Source: a virus
Strand: one strand, 5' to 3'
Virus record (IMG/VR): IMGVR_UViG_3300019754_000012
Coordinates: 1-34,041 of that record
Length of the DNA stretch: 34,041 nucleotides
Below the pieces are notes generated by a model. The model was not told where the DNA came from and ran no database searches. It worked only from the letters and a program-made list of their open reading frames with translations. The position numbers and the translations under genes were made by a program. Positions 21,444 to 28,052 of this stretch are shown one piece after another; within the stretch, counting starts at the first letter, position 1, and each line of letters begins with the position of its first letter.

Positions 21444-22020
21444 TTTTATATTTTATAGAAGTTTCTATGAAGCTTTAAATGATATGCCTAATGAGTCACA
21501 ATTAAAGATATATCAAGCTATAGCAATGTTTAGTATGGATTTTAAAGATCCTGAACTTACTGGAATAGAAGCAACAATATTTAAACTAATTAAGCCACAA
21601 TTAGAAGCAAATAATAAGCGATATGAGAACGGAAGCAAACCAAAACAGAAGCAAAACAGAAGCAAAACAGAAGCAAAACAGAAGCAAGATGAAAGCAAAA
21701 ATAAAGCAGAAGAAAGCAAAGAGGAAGCTAATAAGAATGATAATGTAAATGAGAATAACAATAACAATAAGAAATTTTCTTTTTCTTTATCTTCTACTAA
21801 ACAGATTTCTAATACAAGTAAAGAGTATCAAGCTAAATTAAAAGAGTATATTCTATCAACTAATTCAAAAATGACTTTTGAAGATTTTTATGATAGTTGT
21901 GAAATGAAAGGGTATAAATATAAAAACTTTAAACTTGCATTTAATAACTGGAATAAGAAAAATGACAATAACGAAAATAAAAACATTAGGGGAATAGGAG
22001 CTAATTACTTAAATGGATAA
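21430..22020 (+). CDS. DUF6291-type replication-associated protein
   Basis: 196 aa. N-terminal RDSFIFYRSFYEALNDMPNE, then LKIYQAIAMFS and FKLIKPQLEANNKRYENGSK, is the DUF6291 signature ('DSFvFYrSF.eai', 'i.P.ie.n..Ry.nG'). A low-complexity Lys/Gln/Asn linker follows (residues about 70-118), encoded by 11-bp iterons, and the C-terminal domain (TFEDFYDSCEMKGYKYKNFK) resembles the small DNA-binding ends of phage replication organisers. It overlaps the DnaB-like gene by 8 bases, so an initiator or helicase-loader role is likely. Confidence 0.8.
   Translation: MKRDSFIFYRSFYEALNDMPNESQLKIYQAIAMFSMDFKDPELTGIEATIFKLIKPQLEANNKRYENGSKPKQKQNRSKTEAKQKQDESKNKAEESKEEANKNDNVNENNNNNKKFSFSLSSTKQISNTSKEYQAKLKEYILSTNSKMTFEDFYDSCEMKGYKYKNFKLAFNNWNKKNDNNENKNIRGIGANYLNG
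21642..21685 (+). repeat. Four tandem 11-bp iterons AAAACAGAAGC
   Basis: Exact copies at 21642-21652, 21653-21663, 21664-21674 and 21675-21685, with further degenerate GAAGCAAA units at about 21632-21640 and 21690-21728. The strand carries no T in this stretch. The unit is not a multiple of three, so the repeat is not simply a protein repeat. Iterons inside an initiator gene recall the lambda O origin. Confidence 0.8.
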
Positions 22021-23239
22021 TACATATACTTTAAACATAGAGAGAGCTATCTTATCAAGCGTTTTATTTGATTATGAGGTAATGACAACATTAACAGAAA
22101 CTTTAAAGCCTAGTGACTTCTATCTACCAGCACACGAAGTAATATTTGAAACTATGATAAAAATGTTCAATGAAAATTTACCATTAGATGAAGATTTTTT
22201 AAGAAAAAGAATTGATCCAAAAGTTGTAAGTGATAATGTATTGATTGAAATATTAACAGCTAATCCGATTTCAAATATAATGGCATATATACAAGATATT
22301 AGAGAGGGTGCAAGACTTAGATATTTAACAAAACTTTCTACTAATATAAAAAAACAAGCATTAGAAAATGAAATATCTTCAAATGAAATATCAGATTTTA
22401 TTAAAAAGAGTATTGATGATATGGATGCAGACATTGACAATATAGAAGATTTTAGTGGTGATGATATTATGAATACACATTTTGAAAAAGTGCCTTTATT
22501 TACGACTGGTATTGATTGTATAGATGATGAAATTGATGGAATAGCAAACGGACAATTAATTTATGTTACTGGACTTGAAGAAACAGGAAAAACACATATC
22601 ACATATAAAATTATGGAAAACATTAGCCAGTCAAGAAAAACTGGAATAATATCTTTAGAATTTGGAAAAGAAAAATTAAAAGATAGATTATCAAATATGA
22701 TTAAAAATAATCATCAGTTAAATCCATCTAATATAAAAGCTTCTTTTAATTGTCATAGCATTACAAAGTTAGAAAAAACTATTAGAAAATGGGCGAATGA
22801 TGGATGCAAATTTGTTGTTGTAGATTCGATAAACTTAATTGAGAACTCTTTAATTAAAGATAGATTTGAGCGTGTTTTAAACATAGGTACAAGACTATTC
22901 AAATTAGTTCAGCAATTAAATATAACAATGTTTGTAATTAGCACAAGTACAAAAGAAGATAATAAAAACGGAAACCCTAGTATATATGGTGGTCAATTAT
23001 TAAATAACTATTGTGACCAAAAGTGGCATATATTTAGAGATTTTGAAACAGAGGGTAGAATGTTATGGATCAATAAAAACAAACAAAATTTTAGATACCC
23101 AAAAATAGAATTAGATTTTTCAAAAGAGGGACATATATATAAAAAAGGTGAATTTTACAGAACTAGAAAAGAACCGGAAATTACTGAATATAAAATGGAT
23201 GAAACAGTAAATGTAGATATTCCTGATATAGATTATTAA
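22013..23239 (+). CDS. Replicative DNA helicase, DnaB-like
   Basis: 408 aa. N-terminal domain starts NIERAILSSVLFDYEVM and ends IMAYIQDIREGARLR, as in DnaB. RecA-type ATPase domain: Walker A GLEETGKT (187-194), EFGKEKLKDRL after it, Walker B KFVVVDSINL (266-275) and a SIYGG-type segment near 330. The second Glu-rich Walker A (GLEE) differs from the usual GRPSMGKT. Unwinds DNA at the phage fork; no primase or polymerase is seen, so it probably recruits host enzymes. Somewhat shorter than cellular DnaB (about 450-480). Confidence 0.92.
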   Translation: MDNTYTLNIERAILSSVLFDYEVMTTLTETLKPSDFYLPAHEVIFETMIKMFNENLPLDEDFLRKRIDPKVVSDNVLIEILTANPISNIMAYIQDIREGARLRYLTKLSTNIKKQALENEISSNEISDFIKKSIDDMDADIDNIEDFSGDDIMNTHFEKVPLFTTGIDCIDDEIDGIANGQLIYVTGLEETGKTHITYKIMENISQSRKTGIISLEFGKEKLKDRLSNMIKNNHQLNPSNIKASFNCHSITKLEKTIRKWANDGCKFVVVDSINLIENSLIKDRFERVLNIGTRLFKLVQQLNITMFVISTSTKEDNKNGNPSIYGGQLLNNYCDQKWHIFRDFETEGRMLWINKNKQNFRYPKIELDFSKEGHIYKKGEFYRTRKEPEITEYKMDETVNVDIPDIDY

Positions 23240-23240
23240 G

Positions 23241-23312
23241 ATGATAGATACAAGATGTAAAAAGTGTAAATGTATTTTAGTAGATTCACTGATAAAAATA
23301 AAAGGATTATAG
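23241..23312 (+). CDS. Tiny Com-like Cys ORF, 23 aa, possibly truncated
   Basis: ATG one base after the helicase stop: MIDTRCKKCKCILVDSLIKI plus KGL, then TAG. The start resembles the first half of Com-type zinc fingers ('IRC..CnklL'), but the second Cys pair is missing because the frame stops. Either a remnant or a chance ORF. Confidence 0.35.
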   Translation: MIDTRCKKCKCILVDSLIKIKGL

Positions 23313-23314
23313 GG

Positions 23315-23518
23315 ATGGATTATTACAATATAAAAGCAAATTACTATATAGATTCAGTTTCTATTGAAGCTGATGATTTTGAATACATAGCAATTTGTAA
23401 AACTCACGACGGTATTCAAATAGATGAAAGTTTAAAAGATAAAGAAGAAATAATTATCAAAAAATGTAGAGAAATAAAAAAACTTATGTTTGAATTACGA
23501 GAGATTGTAGGAAAATAA
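23315..23518 (+). CDS. Unknown protein, 67 aa
   Basis: The frame is open from an ATG at 23270, but the ATG at 23315 follows AAAAGGATTATAGGG and is preferred. Product MDYYNIKANYYIDSVSIEAD with a charged C-terminal helix (EEIIIKKCREIKKLMFELRE). Stop abuts the next ATG. Confidence 0.62.
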   Translation: MDYYNIKANYYIDSVSIEADDFEYIAICKTHDGIQIDESLKDKEEIIIKKCREIKKLMFELREIVGK

Positions 23519-23842
23519 ATGACAAAAGCAAAACAAATAATAAACGGAAAACTAAAGTGCAGCACTTGTAAATATTTGTTACCTTTAGAAGAGTTTGGAA
23601 AGCACAAAAGAACATCTACAGGTTATCGAAGCAACTGTAAAGCGTGTGAGAATTTAAAGCAGCGTAAGAAATATAACAAAGTTCCAACAAATACTGGAAT
23701 AATCGGAATTTATGCAATAGAGTGCGATCATTGTAAAAACACATTTACAACTAAAATTGTTAATCAAGTATTCTGCAGTCAAAAATGTAGAAAAAGAAGT
23801 TGGTACGAAAAAAATGAGATGAAAAAGGATAAGGAAATATGA
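23519..23842 (+). CDS. Zinc-finger protein with two Cys4 sites, 107 aa
   Basis: Site 1: CSTC (14-17) and CKAC (around 39-42), with YLLPLEEFGKHKRTSTGYRS between, the layout found at the start of many phage HNH-type proteins. Site 2: CDHC (about 67-70) and CSQKCRKR (about 84-91). No HNH catalytic His pair is visible, so it is likely a DNA/RNA-binding zinc protein. It overlaps the methyltransferase gene by 4 bases. Confidence 0.72.
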   Translation: MTKAKQIINGKLKCSTCKYLLPLEEFGKHKRTSTGYRSNCKACENLKQRKKYNKVPTNTGIIGIYAIECDHCKNTFTTKIVNQVFCSQKCRKRSWYEKNEMKKDKEI

Positions 23843-24456
23843 AAAAAATAATATTACATTTATGTGCGGATATAGGAAGCGATAGCAGATATTATCAATT
23901 AGATGATAATTATGAAGTTATAAAAGTTGGAAAAGATATAGGAGTTGAAAATTATACACCTCCTAAAAATGTTTATGGCGTAATAGCAAACCCACCTTGT
24001 ACTGAATTTTCAACTGCTAGAACAAATGGAAAAGCAAGAAGTCCTAAAGATGGTATGTTTTTAGTTGAACATTGTTTGCGAATAATAGATGAGTGTAAAC
24101 CTAAATTTTGGGTAATTGAAAACCCTGCAAGAGGTGTACTTAAAAAGTATTTAGGAGAGCCTACATATAAATATGAGCCTTGGTGGTTTGGAAGTCCTTG
24201 GACTAAACAAACAGCTTTATGGGGCGAGTTCAATATCCCTAACAGAAAATATACTAATTGGGAAGATGTTCCAAAAAATGATAAGTTATATATTCGACCA
24301 AATAGACCAAAACCATCATTAGCTTTTATGCACAAAAGTGCAATTAATCTAATACCAGAATTTGAAACATTTAAAAATGATGTTAGTTGTGATATGCACT
24401 TTAGAAGTTTATGCAGCCAAAAGTTTGCAAAAGCTTTTTATGAGGCTAATAGATAA
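23839..24456 (+). CDS. Phage C5-cytosine DNA methyltransferase
   Basis: 205 aa. SAM-binding LHLCADIGSDSRYY at the N-terminus, catalytic NPPCTEFSTA (Cys54) and ENP motif VI (94-96) are in normal order for C5-cytosine methyltransferases. It is much shorter than restriction-linked enzymes (over 300 aa) with a reduced target-recognition region, as in small phage enzymes. WWFGSPWTKQTALWGEFN and FRSLCSQKFAKAF near the end are typical of the phage group. Probably modifies phage DNA early, against restriction. RBS AAAAAGGATAAGGAA. A related activity on a different base (modified nucleotide) is possible. Confidence 0.88.
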   Translation: MKKIILHLCADIGSDSRYYQLDDNYEVIKVGKDIGVENYTPPKNVYGVIANPPCTEFSTARTNGKARSPKDGMFLVEHCLRIIDECKPKFWVIENPARGVLKKYLGEPTYKYEPWWFGSPWTKQTALWGEFNIPNRKYTNWEDVPKNDKLYIRPNRPKPSLAFMHKSAINLIPEFETFKNDVSCDMHFRSLCSQKFAKAFYEANR

Positions 24457-24629
24457 TGGCAATTAAAGGCGATAAACTTCAAGAGTATATATCGAAGCAA
24501 GAAAAGAAAGTTTATAGAAACTCGCAATGTGATGATTGCAATTGTCATTTGTGCGATGTGAAGCTTTATAAAGGGAAAACTGATACTAAGATATTATGCA
24601 AGAAATGTTTTAATAAATACAAATTATAG
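24456..24629 (+). CDS. Small zinc-binding protein, 57 aa
   Basis: Cysteines CDDCNCHLC (25-33) and CKKC (48-51) could bind one or two zinc ions; the N-terminus is a charged helix (MAIKGDKLQEYISKQEKKVY). ATG overlaps the methyltransferase stop by one base (TAATG), suggesting a joint role with it. Too short for automatic calling. Confidence 0.65.
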   Translation: MAIKGDKLQEYISKQEKKVYRNSQCDDCNCHLCDVKLYKGKTDTKILCKKCFNKYKL

Positions 24630-24717
24630 TAATTAGTTATCATAGTGTTATAATTTTAACTTTAAATTAAGTTTTCTAGTGTATACTTCTTATATCAAAA
24701 CAACAAAAGGATAAGAG
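24630..24717 (+). promoter_or_regulatory. Probable promoter(s) before the 59-aa gene
   Basis: TATAAT at 24649-24654 and TAGTGTATACT with TATACT at 24682-24687; the latter resembles the AGTGTAT(A/T/G)(G/A/C)T of the moron promoters. Neither has a clear -35. Leader AAAAGGATAAGAG before ATG 24718. Confidence 0.5.
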
Positions 24718-24897
24718 ATGAATTTATATGAAGTAAAAATGGGAAGAAAATACGAAGTAGTTAAAGCAAGCAACATGATGGAAGTATCTAAGATTTGTGA
24801 AGAAAAAGGTTTTAGTGATTTCAGAAGTTGTGGGATGATGAGTATATCAGAACTTGCATATCATAAAGAATTTGCACCTATATTAAGTGAGGTGTAG
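24718..24897 (+). CDS. Unknown protein, 59 aa
   Basis: MNLYEVKMGRKYEVVKASNM then SKICEEKGFSDFRSCGMMSI. Strong AAAAGGATAAGAG leader. No family recognised. Confidence 0.65.
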   Translation: MNLYEVKMGRKYEVVKASNMMEVSKICEEKGFSDFRSCGMMSISELAYHKEFAPILSEV

Positions 24898-24898
24898 A

Positions 24899-25243
24899 AT
24901 GAGAGAGATTAAATTTGACACTATGGTGTTTATTAGAGGTACTCTAAAAGGAGAGGGCAAATGGTTTCATTATGTTATGACATTAAAAAAAATAACAGAA
25001 ACTAAATTTTTATCAAATTTTGAAGATACTGTTTTTAGGGAATTCACGGGAATTAAAGATAAAAATGGAATAGACATTTATGAAAATGATTTAATAAAGC
25101 ACGAGGATTTTAACGGAATTGGGGAGATTACATTTAGTAGAGGTTGTTTTCGTGCATTTGATTTTACATTGGCTAATTTTGAAGAGATACATCCAATAAG
25201 TAAAATAGAAGTGGTTGGGAATATATATGAAACCAACAGATAG
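24899..25243 (+). CDS. YopX-family protein (second copy)
   Basis: 114 aa from ATG 24899 (an upstream in-frame GTG lies in the preceding gene). MREIKF start, FTGIKDKNGIDIYENDLIKH in the middle and VVGNIYETNR at the end are YopX landmarks. Starts one base after the upstream stop with GAGGTGTAG as ribosome site. Unknown function. Confidence 0.9.
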   Translation: MREIKFDTMVFIRGTLKGEGKWFHYVMTLKKITETKFLSNFEDTVFREFTGIKDKNGIDIYENDLIKHEDFNGIGEITFSRGCFRAFDFTLANFEEIHPISKIEVVGNIYETNR

Positions 25244-25436
25244 AAACATAGCTAAACATTTTGGAACAACAGCACAAACACTTTCAAGATGGAAAACTGA
25301 AAGCATAGAGCTAAATAGAAGATACAAAGCAATGAGAGAATACTACATAAGAAACGAAGTATTGAAAGATGGCGATAGTTATTGTTTTGAACATCAAGTA
25401 AGCGAAGTATTATTAAAAAATAAAAAGGATAAATAA
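25227..25436 (+). CDS. Helix-turn-helix DNA-binding protein, 69 aa
   Basis: DRNIAKHFGTTAQTLSRWKT (about 5-23) is a clear HTH with the recognition helix TLSRWK, similar to small phage Cro/replication proteins. The C-terminal half is helical (RRYKAMREYYIRNEVLKDGD). ATG at 25227 preferred to a TTG 12 bases earlier. Overlaps the YopX gene by 17 bases and the next by one. Confidence 0.72.
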   Translation: MKPTDRNIAKHFGTTAQTLSRWKTESIELNRRYKAMREYYIRNEVLKDGDSYCFEHQVSEVLLKNKKDK

Positions 25437-25753
25437 TGATAATAAGTAAAGAGTTATTGAGTGATGTTTTAGAAGAAAAAGTAGTCCGTGTTCACATAAT
25501 GGAAAATATGACTTATATTTACTTTTTAGATAGTAACCAAGAATATTTTATGAATATTCACGAATTAGCTAATAAGTGTAAAGAGTGGGCATCTATAAAA
25601 GGATTTAGACTTACGAGTTTCCAAGATTTGGAAGATGGATGTTGTGAAGTTTCTGAATCAATTAGTTACCCACCTTGTTTGTTTTCTCAAATTTGCAAAA
25701 CAGAAGCAGAAGCAATATTTGAAGCGTGTCAATGGATTTTAGATAATGGGTAA
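25436..25753 (+). CDS. Conserved phage protein of unknown function, 105 aa
   Basis: The motif FMNIHELANKCKEWASIKGF followed later by EAEAIFEACQWILDN resembles a small family common in phages of Gram-negative bacteria, no role known to me. The central CCEV and CLFSQIC contain four Cys. Overlaps neighbours by 1 and 8 bases. Confidence 0.7.
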   Translation: MIISKELLSDVLEEKVVRVHIMENMTYIYFLDSNQEYFMNIHELANKCKEWASIKGFRLTSFQDLEDGCCEVSESISYPPCLFSQICKTEAEAIFEACQWILDNG

Positions 25754-26054
25754 AAAATTAAAAGAAAAGATGGACTACATTAAGGAGTTAGAAGATTTTT
25801 CTAATAGCCAAACTGAAACAATAATGAAACAACGAAAAGAGATAATAAATAAAAATGAAAAAATAAAAAAATTAGAAGAAAGCATAAGTGAATATATAGA
25901 AGATTTAGAAAAGAGCAATAGAGGATTAGAAGCTTTTATTCAAACACAAGAAAAACATTTAAGAATAGCAGAAAAAGCAATAGAGAGAAAAGACAAACAA
26001 TTTTACGGACTAAGAGCAGCATATCAAGATGAAATAATAAATAGAGGAGAATAA
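25746..26054 (+). CDS. Coiled-coil protein, 102 aa
   Basis: Nearly continuous heptad-type helix (MKQRKEIINKNEKIKKLEES, KSNRGLEAFIQTQEKHLRIA), very charged. No catalytic motif. Possibly a scaffold or partner protein for the neighbours. Confidence 0.65.
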   Translation: MGKKLKEKMDYIKELEDFSNSQTETIMKQRKEIINKNEKIKKLEESISEYIEDLEKSNRGLEAFIQTQEKHLRIAEKAIERKDKQFYGLRAAYQDEIINRGE

Positions 26055-26108
26055 GATGGATAACAATATTAATTTAAGCAATTTAGTGACTATAGAAATA
26101 AAAGAATG
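26055..26108 (+). CDS. Tiny ORF, 17 aa
   Basis: ATG 26055 directly after the previous stop, with GGAGAATAAG as ribosome site; encodes MDNNINLSNLVTIEIKE and its stop overlaps the next ATG (ATGA). It may be a coupling peptide for the resolvase-like gene, which lacks a good ribosome site of its own. Confidence 0.35.
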
Positions 26109-26468
26109 AAAAGTAAAAGTAAGTATGGAAACAAAAAAACATATAGAATAATAAACAATGAAAAGATTAAATTTGATTCATTAAAAGAAGCTAGATACTT
26201 TGATTTACTTTATGCAAGAGCTAATAGGGGGGAGATAGAAGAACTCACTCTACAGCCAAAGTATGAGTTAATACCAACTATAAGATGGGATGGAAAAACA
26301 TTAAGAAAAATTACATACTCTGCAGACTTTAGATATAAAGAAAATGGAAACACTTATGTAATAGATGTAAAATCTTCTGCAACATTTCAAACAGATGTGT
26401 ATAAAATAAAGAAAAGATTGTTTCTTAATAAATATAGAAGTGAAGTAATTTTTAAGGAGGTATATTAA
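26106..26468 (+). CDS. DUF1064 nuclease (Holliday-junction resolvase-like)
   Basis: 120 aa. KYGNKKTYRI, FDSLKEARYFDLLYARANRG, ELTLQPKYELIP, SADFRYKENGNTYVIDVKSS and YKIKKRLF match DUF1064, a PD-(D/E)xK nuclease fold (D...VIDVKS). In phages it often replaces RusA and probably cuts branched DNA before packaging. It complements the ERF/SSB/Gp157 set encoded on the other strand. Confidence 0.9.
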   Translation: MKSKSKYGNKKTYRIINNEKIKFDSLKEARYFDLLYARANRGEIEELTLQPKYELIPTIRWDGKTLRKITYSADFRYKENGNTYVIDVKSSATFQTDVYKIKKRLFLNKYRSEVIFKEVY

Positions 26469-26470
26469 AC

Positions 26471-26499
26471 TAAAGAGTGAGAGAGATAATCACTCTTTA
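26471..26499 (+). terminator. Hairpin terminator candidate
   Basis: TAAAGAGTGA (26471-26480) and TCACTCTTTA (26490-26499) form a perfect 10-bp stem, 9-nt loop, just after the resolvase stop. The downstream sequence ATCTCTAAAA has only a weak U tract, so efficiency is uncertain. Confidence 0.6.
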
Positions 26500-26538
26500 A
26501 TCTCTAAAATGAATTATAAGCTGTACGCTTGTAAAGGA

Positions 26539-26579
26539 TAAGTAAACAAACGAAGTGTAATTATAGCACAGTTTACTTA
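26539..26579. promoter_or_regulatory. Inverted repeat, possible operator or decayed leader
   Basis: TAAGTAAAC (26539-26547) and GTTTACTTA (26571-26579), 9-bp arms 23 bp apart, containing AATTATAGC in between. The 5' arm is part of AAAGGATAAGTAAAC, very like the AAAGGATAAGTAAATG gene starts elsewhere, but without a start codon. No gene lies in 26469-26633. Confidence 0.45.
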
Positions 26580-26633
26580 AATAAAATAAAAGTGTATGAA
26601 AATACAACAACTTAACTATGAGAGGATAGATAA

Positions 26634-27050
26634 ATGATACATGAAATAATAAACCCAAGTGATGAGTATACGATAGAGTGTGACGATATGGAGATACTAA
26701 CTGCTTCAATATTTATATTAGGAGAGGGTTCATATGCAACTGAAAGTAAAGATACCGATTTTAAAGTACCTATTACTATATTTGGTGGAGAAAATGGAGA
26801 GGATTTTTTTAAAAATACTTTTGGTAAAGACCTTGGAGAGTTTGCAAATGCGAATAAGCCTGAAATTGCAGAATGTTTAGAAACAATTTGCATAGGTTCT
26901 ATAGATGACAGAGAGTTGTATATTATGGCATTATCTAAAATTGATGAAGATCAAAAAGAAGATTTTATAAAAGAGTGGTACGACAAAAAACAATCTTCAA
27001 TGAATGGCATAGGTCAAAGAGCATTACTTATAGCAAAAGCAATAAAGTAA
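26634..27050 (+). CDS. Conserved phage protein of unknown function, 138 aa
   Basis: MIHEIINPSDEYTIECDDME then ASIFILGEGSYATE is a beginning I recognise from a group of uncharacterised phage proteins. The C-terminal part is helical (IKEWYDKKQSSMNGIGQRAL). RBS GAGAGGATAGATAA. Weak promoter signals lie in the preceding intergenic stretch. Confidence 0.7.
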   Translation: MIHEIINPSDEYTIECDDMEILTASIFILGEGSYATESKDTDFKVPITIFGGENGEDFFKNTFGKDLGEFANANKPEIAECLETICIGSIDDRELYIMALSKIDEDQKEDFIKEWYDKKQSSMNGIGQRALLIAKAIK

Positions 27051-27073
27051 CACAAAACAAAAAAGGAAAACAA

Positions 27074-27307
27074 ATGAGCGAAACAATAACATTTAAAAAA
27101 GAAGATGTGCAATTTATGCAAGACCAGTTTAAAGCGATGGTTGAAGAACTAAATAAAAAAGATTTACATATAACACATAGCAAAAGAGAGATTGAAGAAT
27201 TAAAAGAAAAAGTTGAAGAGCTTGAAAAAAAGCTAGTACCGTCTGACATAAATGAAATTATTTCTAAAGAAACGCTAGAAGCTATTAATAAAATTCAACA
27301 AAGTTAG
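27074..27307 (+). CDS. Coiled-coil protein, 77 aa
   Basis: Frame is open from 26975, but that part lies in the preceding gene; ATG 27074 follows AAAAGGAAAACAA. Residues about 25-60 form a coiled coil (KREIEELKEKVEELEKKL). Function unknown. Confidence 0.7.
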   Translation: MSETITFKKEDVQFMQDQFKAMVEELNKKDLHITHSKREIEELKEKVEELEKKLVPSDINEIISKETLEAINKIQQS

Positions 27308-27351
27308 TAAAATAATATGCAAACTTATGCTTAGTTTTAATAAAAGATAGG

Positions 27352-27357
27352 TATAAT
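27352..27357 (+). promoter_or_regulatory. -10 element TATAAT, possible leaderless transcript
   Basis: TATAAT ends 6 bases before ATG 27364, in the 56-bp gap after the coiled-coil gene. If used, transcription begins at or next to the start codon, giving a leaderless mRNA. No Shine-Dalgarno sequence precedes that ATG. The -35 is unclear. Confidence 0.5.
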
Positions 27358-27363
27358 TAGTGT

Positions 27364-27615
27364 ATGGATAAAATAAAGTTTCCAAAAGAAGATTTTTTAA
27401 AATATACTGGATTCAAAAAAAGAACTTTTGATTATCAAATTAAGAACCATCCAAAAAGATCACAAACTTTAAGGGTAGGTTTTTTAAGAGAAAATAAGCT
27501 TGATAATTGCGAAACTTGTATTTTTAAAAATAGGTGTAAACTTCAAACAGTCGTAGAGAAGTTTTCAACAAAAGATGATTTCGGTTGCAATGAATGGGAA
27601 TCAAACTATAAGTAA
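27364..27615 (+). CDS. Small Cys-rich protein, DFGCxxWE type (second copy)
   Basis: 83 aa. N-terminal basic part with KFPKEDFLKYTGFKKRTFDY, then CETC (41-44), CKL (about 50) and DFGCNEWES (73-81). The DFGCxEWES end is shared with the 79-aa moron-unit protein at 5048. Four Cys suggest one zinc site. Preceded by TATAAT at 27352-27357. Confidence 0.72.
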   Translation: MDKIKFPKEDFLKYTGFKKRTFDYQIKNHPKRSQTLRVGFLRENKLDNCETCIFKNRCKLQTVVEKFSTKDDFGCNEWESNYK

Positions 27616-27625
27616 AAGGAATACT

Positions 27626-27652
27626 ATGATAAGTATGGGGGCAGAATGTTAA
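27626..27652 (+). CDS. Eight-codon mini-ORF overlapping the next start
   Basis: ATG 27626 sits 7 bases after AAAAGGA, the only good ribosome site here, and encodes MISMGAEC before TAA at 27650-27652, which overlaps the ATG (27646) of the 74-aa gene. Probably a coupling or regulatory minigene. Confidence 0.35.
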   Translation: MISMGAEC

Positions 27653-27870
27653 AAGATACATTAGATGGCTTAGGAATTGAAAGAATTGAAGAACAATCGA
27701 TTGAAACAAAAGAAGTAACAGTTAAATTGAAATTCACTTTTGTAGATGGTGCGATAGAAGATGAAGAACAAGCAGCTATTTATGAAATGATTACGCCTAA
27801 AGATGATATAATTGATGAAGTTAATGAAGATGAGCAATTAGCTGACTTCAATAACGAATTTCAAAACTAA
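27646..27870 (+). CDS. Small acidic protein, 74 aa (paralogue pair)
   Basis: Core KEVTVKLKFTFVDGAIEDEE and then AIYEMI; acidic tail. The next gene encodes a similar core (see 27879), so the two form a tandem pair. Ribosome site GGGGGCAG or coupling from the mini-ORF at 27626. No known family. Confidence 0.65.
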   Translation: MLKDTLDGLGIERIEEQSIETKEVTVKLKFTFVDGAIEDEEQAAIYEMITPKDDIIDEVNEDEQLADFNNEFQN

Positions 27871-27878
27871 GGTAAGTT

Positions 27879-28037
27879 ATGGCAAAAGTAACAGGAGCAG
27901 TAAAAGAGGTAAAAGAAACAGTTAAATTAACAGTATCTTTTGAGTATGAGCTAGTAAACGGAAGTTTTCAAAGCACAGAAGATGAAGCACACTACAACAA
28001 GTATGTGGAATATGTAGAGGATAAAGAGGAGGTTTAA
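27879..28037 (+). CDS. Small protein, 52 aa, paralogue of the upstream gene
   Basis: MAKVTGAVKEVKETVKLTVS then FEYELVNGSFQSTEDEAHYN and an acidic end. It shares the pattern K-x-TVKL-x3-F-x5-G-x2-(E/Q)-x-E(D)E-x-A-x2-Y with the preceding 74-aa protein. ATG 9 bases after that gene's stop region with AAGGTAAGTT. Confidence 0.65.
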   Translation: MAKVTGAVKEVKETVKLTVSFEYELVNGSFQSTEDEAHYNKYVEYVEDKEEV

Positions 28038-28044
28038 TCCTCTT
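28024..28044 (+). promoter_or_regulatory. Hairpin over gene end and ribosome-site-like GAGGAGG
   Basis: AAGAGGA (28024-28030) pairs with TCCTCTT (28038-28044) over a 7-nt loop. There is no U tract, so it is not a standard terminator. The following gene (ATG 28053) has no other Shine-Dalgarno site; the hairpin buries GAGGAGG and could reduce its translation. Confidence 0.45.
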
Positions 28045-28052
28045 CTACCTGA

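Noticed and set aside
23973-24335. Opposite-strand ORF of 120 codons within the C5 methyltransferase gene
   Set aside because: Shadow of a gene with intact catalytic motifs; no promoter or leader.
26118-26468. Restriction endonuclease partner for one of the methyltransferases
   Set aside because: The PD-(D/E)xK pattern matches DUF1064 phage resolvase-like proteins and the gene is far from both methyltransferases.
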